Positions 12,508-14,112 of a stretch of 14,112 nt of DNA are shown in pieces (position 1 is the stretch's first letter; every line of letters starts with the position of its first letter). The DNA comes from Caryophanales bacterium UBA2450. GTDB taxonomy: Bacteria; Bacillota_I; Bacilli_A; RFN20; CAG-826. The DNA is taken from contig DDQE01000033.1 in the NCBI GenBank assembly GCA_002342545.1, forward strand, positions 1 through 14,112. Reading direction: 5' to 3'. A model generated the notes under the pieces. The model had not been told where the DNA came from. It saw only the letters and a program-made list of their open reading frames with translations, and searched no databases. A program made the translations under genes and the position numbers.

Positions 12508-13140
12508 ATGAATACGATCAACTATTTAAAAGAAATTTATGGTTATGGAGTTCCTATCTTTCTTAAAGACATTCGCATTGGTCAAAAAAGCAAATTGTCG
12601 ATTAGAAAGGATCTTTCTCGTGGCGTTGAAAATGGTGACATTTGTAGAGAATCACAAGGCATTTATTATTTTGATGCCAAAAAGGATTTTCCTACAGTTA
12701 TATCATTTATAGATATTATCGATAAAAAATATATAGGAGAAAAAATATTAGACACTAATGTCTATGTTGATATTTTTGGCTATTACACTGGACTGTCTTT
12801 CTTAAATCAAATTGGTATTTCTCAACAAGTACCTGCTGTTATTGAAATAGTCACTAATAATACAAGTTGTAAAAGATATATAACCATTAATGGGTTTAAA
12901 GCTCTATTAAGAAAGCCTAAGACAATGATAAATAACTCGAATTGGAAGGTTCTGCAGTTTTTAGATTCGTTTTATCTATTAAATGCTGATGATATAAAAA
13001 AGCATTATAAAACAATATACGAATATAAAATTAAAAACATTAACGATAAACAAATAAATGAATATCTTTGCTTATATCCAAAAAGAACCGCTCTCTTATT
13101 AACTGAGCTGGAGGTTTTAAATAGATATGAACATAAGTGA
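12508..13140 (+). CDS. abiEi: AbiEi-family antitoxin (type IV toxin-antitoxin / abortive infection)
   Basis: About 210 residues. The N-terminal 60 residues form a winged-helix domain (IFLKDI, then LSIRKDLSRGVENGDICRES and GIYYF) as in AbiEi-type antitoxins and their relatives. The C-terminal part is the presumed toxin-neutralising domain. The partner toxin gene overlaps its end by 14 bases, the usual arrangement. It should repress the operon through the twin palindromes upstream. Its codon use stands out: by eye about ten of 27 isoleucines are ATA, while in the much longer fakA only a handful are, which suggests acquisition by transfer. The stop is TGA, unlike the TAA or TAG of the neighbours. 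The family call rests mainly on the wing motif and the neighbour. Confidence 0.8.
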   Translation: MNTINYLKEIYGYGVPIFLKDIRIGQKSKLSIRKDLSRGVENGDICRESQGIYYFDAKKDFPTVISFIDIIDKKYIGEKILDTNVYVDIFGYYTGLSFLNQIGISQQVPAVIEIVTNNTSCKRYITINGFKALLRKPKTMINNSNWKVLQFLDSFYLLNADDIKKHYKTIYEYKIKNINDKQINEYLCLYPKRTALLLTELEVLNRYEHK

Positions 13141-14044
13141 TAACAAAGAATTATTCAAAGGTGTCCTAGAAAACACATCAAAATACTTTAAGATTTTGCC
13201 AGAATATGTAGAAAAGGATTATTGGCTTGTTTCTATATTAAAACAGTTGTTTTCTAAGGAATTACCTTATGTATTCAAAGGTGGGACTTCATTATCTAAA
13301 TGTTATCATCTTATAAATAGATTTTCAGAGGATATAGATATTTCGTATTCTTGCCCTTTTAGTGAAATAAATGCTGGTCTTAAAAATCGTTTGTTCAAAG
13401 GAATTACTGGATCAATAAAAGAAGTTGGGCTTGATATAGCAAATAAGGACAAACTAAGAAGAAATGCATATTTCAATCAATATGTGTGCCCATATATTTC
13501 TACATTAAGTACTTCTCATATTGATAAAAATGTAATTATTGAATTAGCAGGTCAAACTCCGTCTTTTCCATCAAACAGTATGCCAATTCAATCATTTATC
13601 GGAGAGTATTTATCACAAAATGGTTATGAGAAAATGGTTAAAGAATACGGTTTGGAACCTTTCATAATTAGGGTTCAATCGTTATCTAGAACATTAGTAG
13701 ATAAAGTATTTGCAATTTGTGACTACTTTTTATCAAACAAAACAAGTAAACATTCTAGACATTTATATGATTTAAATAAGATTGTTTCTACCTTGGAATT
13801 AAATCAAGAAATCGCAAATATTTTTAAAGAAGTTAGAGAATATAGAAAACAAATTGTTATATGTAAATCCGCTAAGGATGGCGTTAAATTACATGAAGTT
13901 CTCTCATTAATTATCTCTAATCATTCATTTGAAGAAGATTTCAATCTAATTACAAAGCCATTACTATATGAAGAGATTCAATATAGCGAATGTGAAAAAT
14001 CCCTGATACAAATCAAGGATTTCCTAGAAGAATATAATTTATAA
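13127..14044 (+). CDS. abiEii: AbiEii-family nucleotidyltransferase toxin
   Basis: A 305-residue protein with the AbiEii/AbiGii nucleotidyltransferase signature: FKGGTSLSKCYHLINRF (residues 50-66) followed by SEDIDIS, giving the GGTS motif and the two metal-binding aspartates D69 and D71. Later come SLSRTLVDKVFAICDYF and KHSRHLYDLNKI, matching the conserved lysine and the RHLYDL-type motif. Members of this family are thought to transfer nucleotides, in some cases to tRNA, and stop growth during phage infection. It overlaps abiEi by 14 bases; GGAGG at 13110-13114 precedes the ATG by 12 bases. Its stop is only two bases from the end of the convergent ABC exporter gene. ATA codons are again frequent. 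All motifs look intact. Confidence 0.9.
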   Translation: MNISDNKELFKGVLENTSKYFKILPEYVEKDYWLVSILKQLFSKELPYVFKGGTSLSKCYHLINRFSEDIDISYSCPFSEINAGLKNRLFKGITGSIKEVGLDIANKDKLRRNAYFNQYVCPYISTLSTSHIDKNVIIELAGQTPSFPSNSMPIQSFIGEYLSQNGYEKMVKEYGLEPFIIRVQSLSRTLVDKVFAICDYFLSNKTSKHSRHLYDLNKIVSTLELNQEIANIFKEVREYRKQIVICKSAKDGVKLHEVLSLIISNHSFEEDFNLITKPLLYEEIQYSECEKSLIQIKDFLEEYNL

Positions 14045-14046
14045 AA

Positions 14047-14112
14047 TTATTCTAATTCAAATGCACCGGTGTATAGCTTGTAATATACACCTTTTTGTTT
14101 GATTAAATCATC
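14047..14112 (-). CDS. C-terminal end of an ABC exporter (ATPase-permease), cut by the window edge
   Basis: Only the last 21 codons are present. They read ...LIKQKGVYYKLYTGAFELE and stop at 14047-14049. This is the characteristic tail of MsbA/LmrA-type ABC exporters, which end with a (D/E)LL...KGxYxxLYxxQFE-like segment after the ATPase domain. The gene enters from the right edge and converges on abiEii, with two bases between the two stop codons. Substrate cannot be inferred from this fragment. Confidence 0.75.
   Translation of the reverse strand, partial: DDLIKQKGVYYKLYTGAFELE
14068..14096 (+). terminator. Possible abiEii terminator embedded in the convergent ABC exporter gene
   Basis: GGTGTATA (14068-14075) and TATACACC (14084-14091) form a perfect eight-pair stem with an eight-base loop, followed by TTTTTGTTT. 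It looks like a good plus-strand terminator, yet it also encodes the GVYYKLYT residues of the exporter tail, so the palindrome may be partly a by-product of protein sequence. Confidence 0.6.

Noticed and set aside
1..14112. tRNA, rRNA, CRISPR arrays, insertion sequences, replication origin
   Set aside because: No cloverleaf-like stretch, no regularly spaced repeats, no transposase and no DnaA-box cluster was seen.

Overview
The window is AT-rich bacterial DNA with short intergenic gaps, TTA/AGA/AAA-biased codons, many T-tailed intrinsic terminators and AGGAGG-type ribosome sites. TGG encodes Trp throughout and TGA ends one gene (13138-13140), so the standard bacterial code applies. Together with the gene content (FakA/DegV pair, GPH sugar symporter with GH36 enzyme, AbiE and ParE modules) this suggests a low-GC member of the Bacillota, perhaps an Erysipelotrichia- or Acholeplasma-like lineage. 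The lineage is inference only.

Layout. 1-660 (minus): a ParE-type toxin and its Phd/YefM antitoxin behind three 11-bp-phased repeats. 681-1343 (minus): a formate/nitrite-type (FNT) channel, divergent from a 4'-phosphopantetheinyl transferase (1410-2003, plus) across a 25-bp palindrome. 2030-3169: an unrecognised nine-helix membrane protein. 3179-3310: a short repeat element ending in a terminator. 3426-8646 (plus): a sugar operon of TetR regulator, GPH symporter, GH36 alpha-galactosidase-like enzyme and a GT-B-like protein, closed by a strong terminator. 8698-9032: a fuller copy of the repeat element that carries, on the minus strand, a 24-codon hydrophobic peptide gene behind a perfect Shine-Dalgarno site, facing a short plus-strand transcription unit. 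9095-12402: a TetR regulator divergent from degV-fakA (fatty-acid binding protein and fatty acid kinase). 12409-14044: an AbiEi/AbiEii module with twin operators and a probably leaderless promoter. 14047-14112 (minus): the last codons of an ABC exporter.

How the parts work together. The sugar operon looks like uptake of an alpha-galactoside, hydrolysis in the cytoplasm, and an unexplained GT-B-like step, under a local TetR regulator. The degV-fakA pair should activate exogenous fatty acids as acyl-phosphates, with the divergent TetR protein as probable controller. The rest is rich in addiction or defence modules: ParE/Phd, AbiE, and the candidate type I toxin-antitoxin-like peptide locus. That last locus and its shortened second copy are the least conventional structure in the window.
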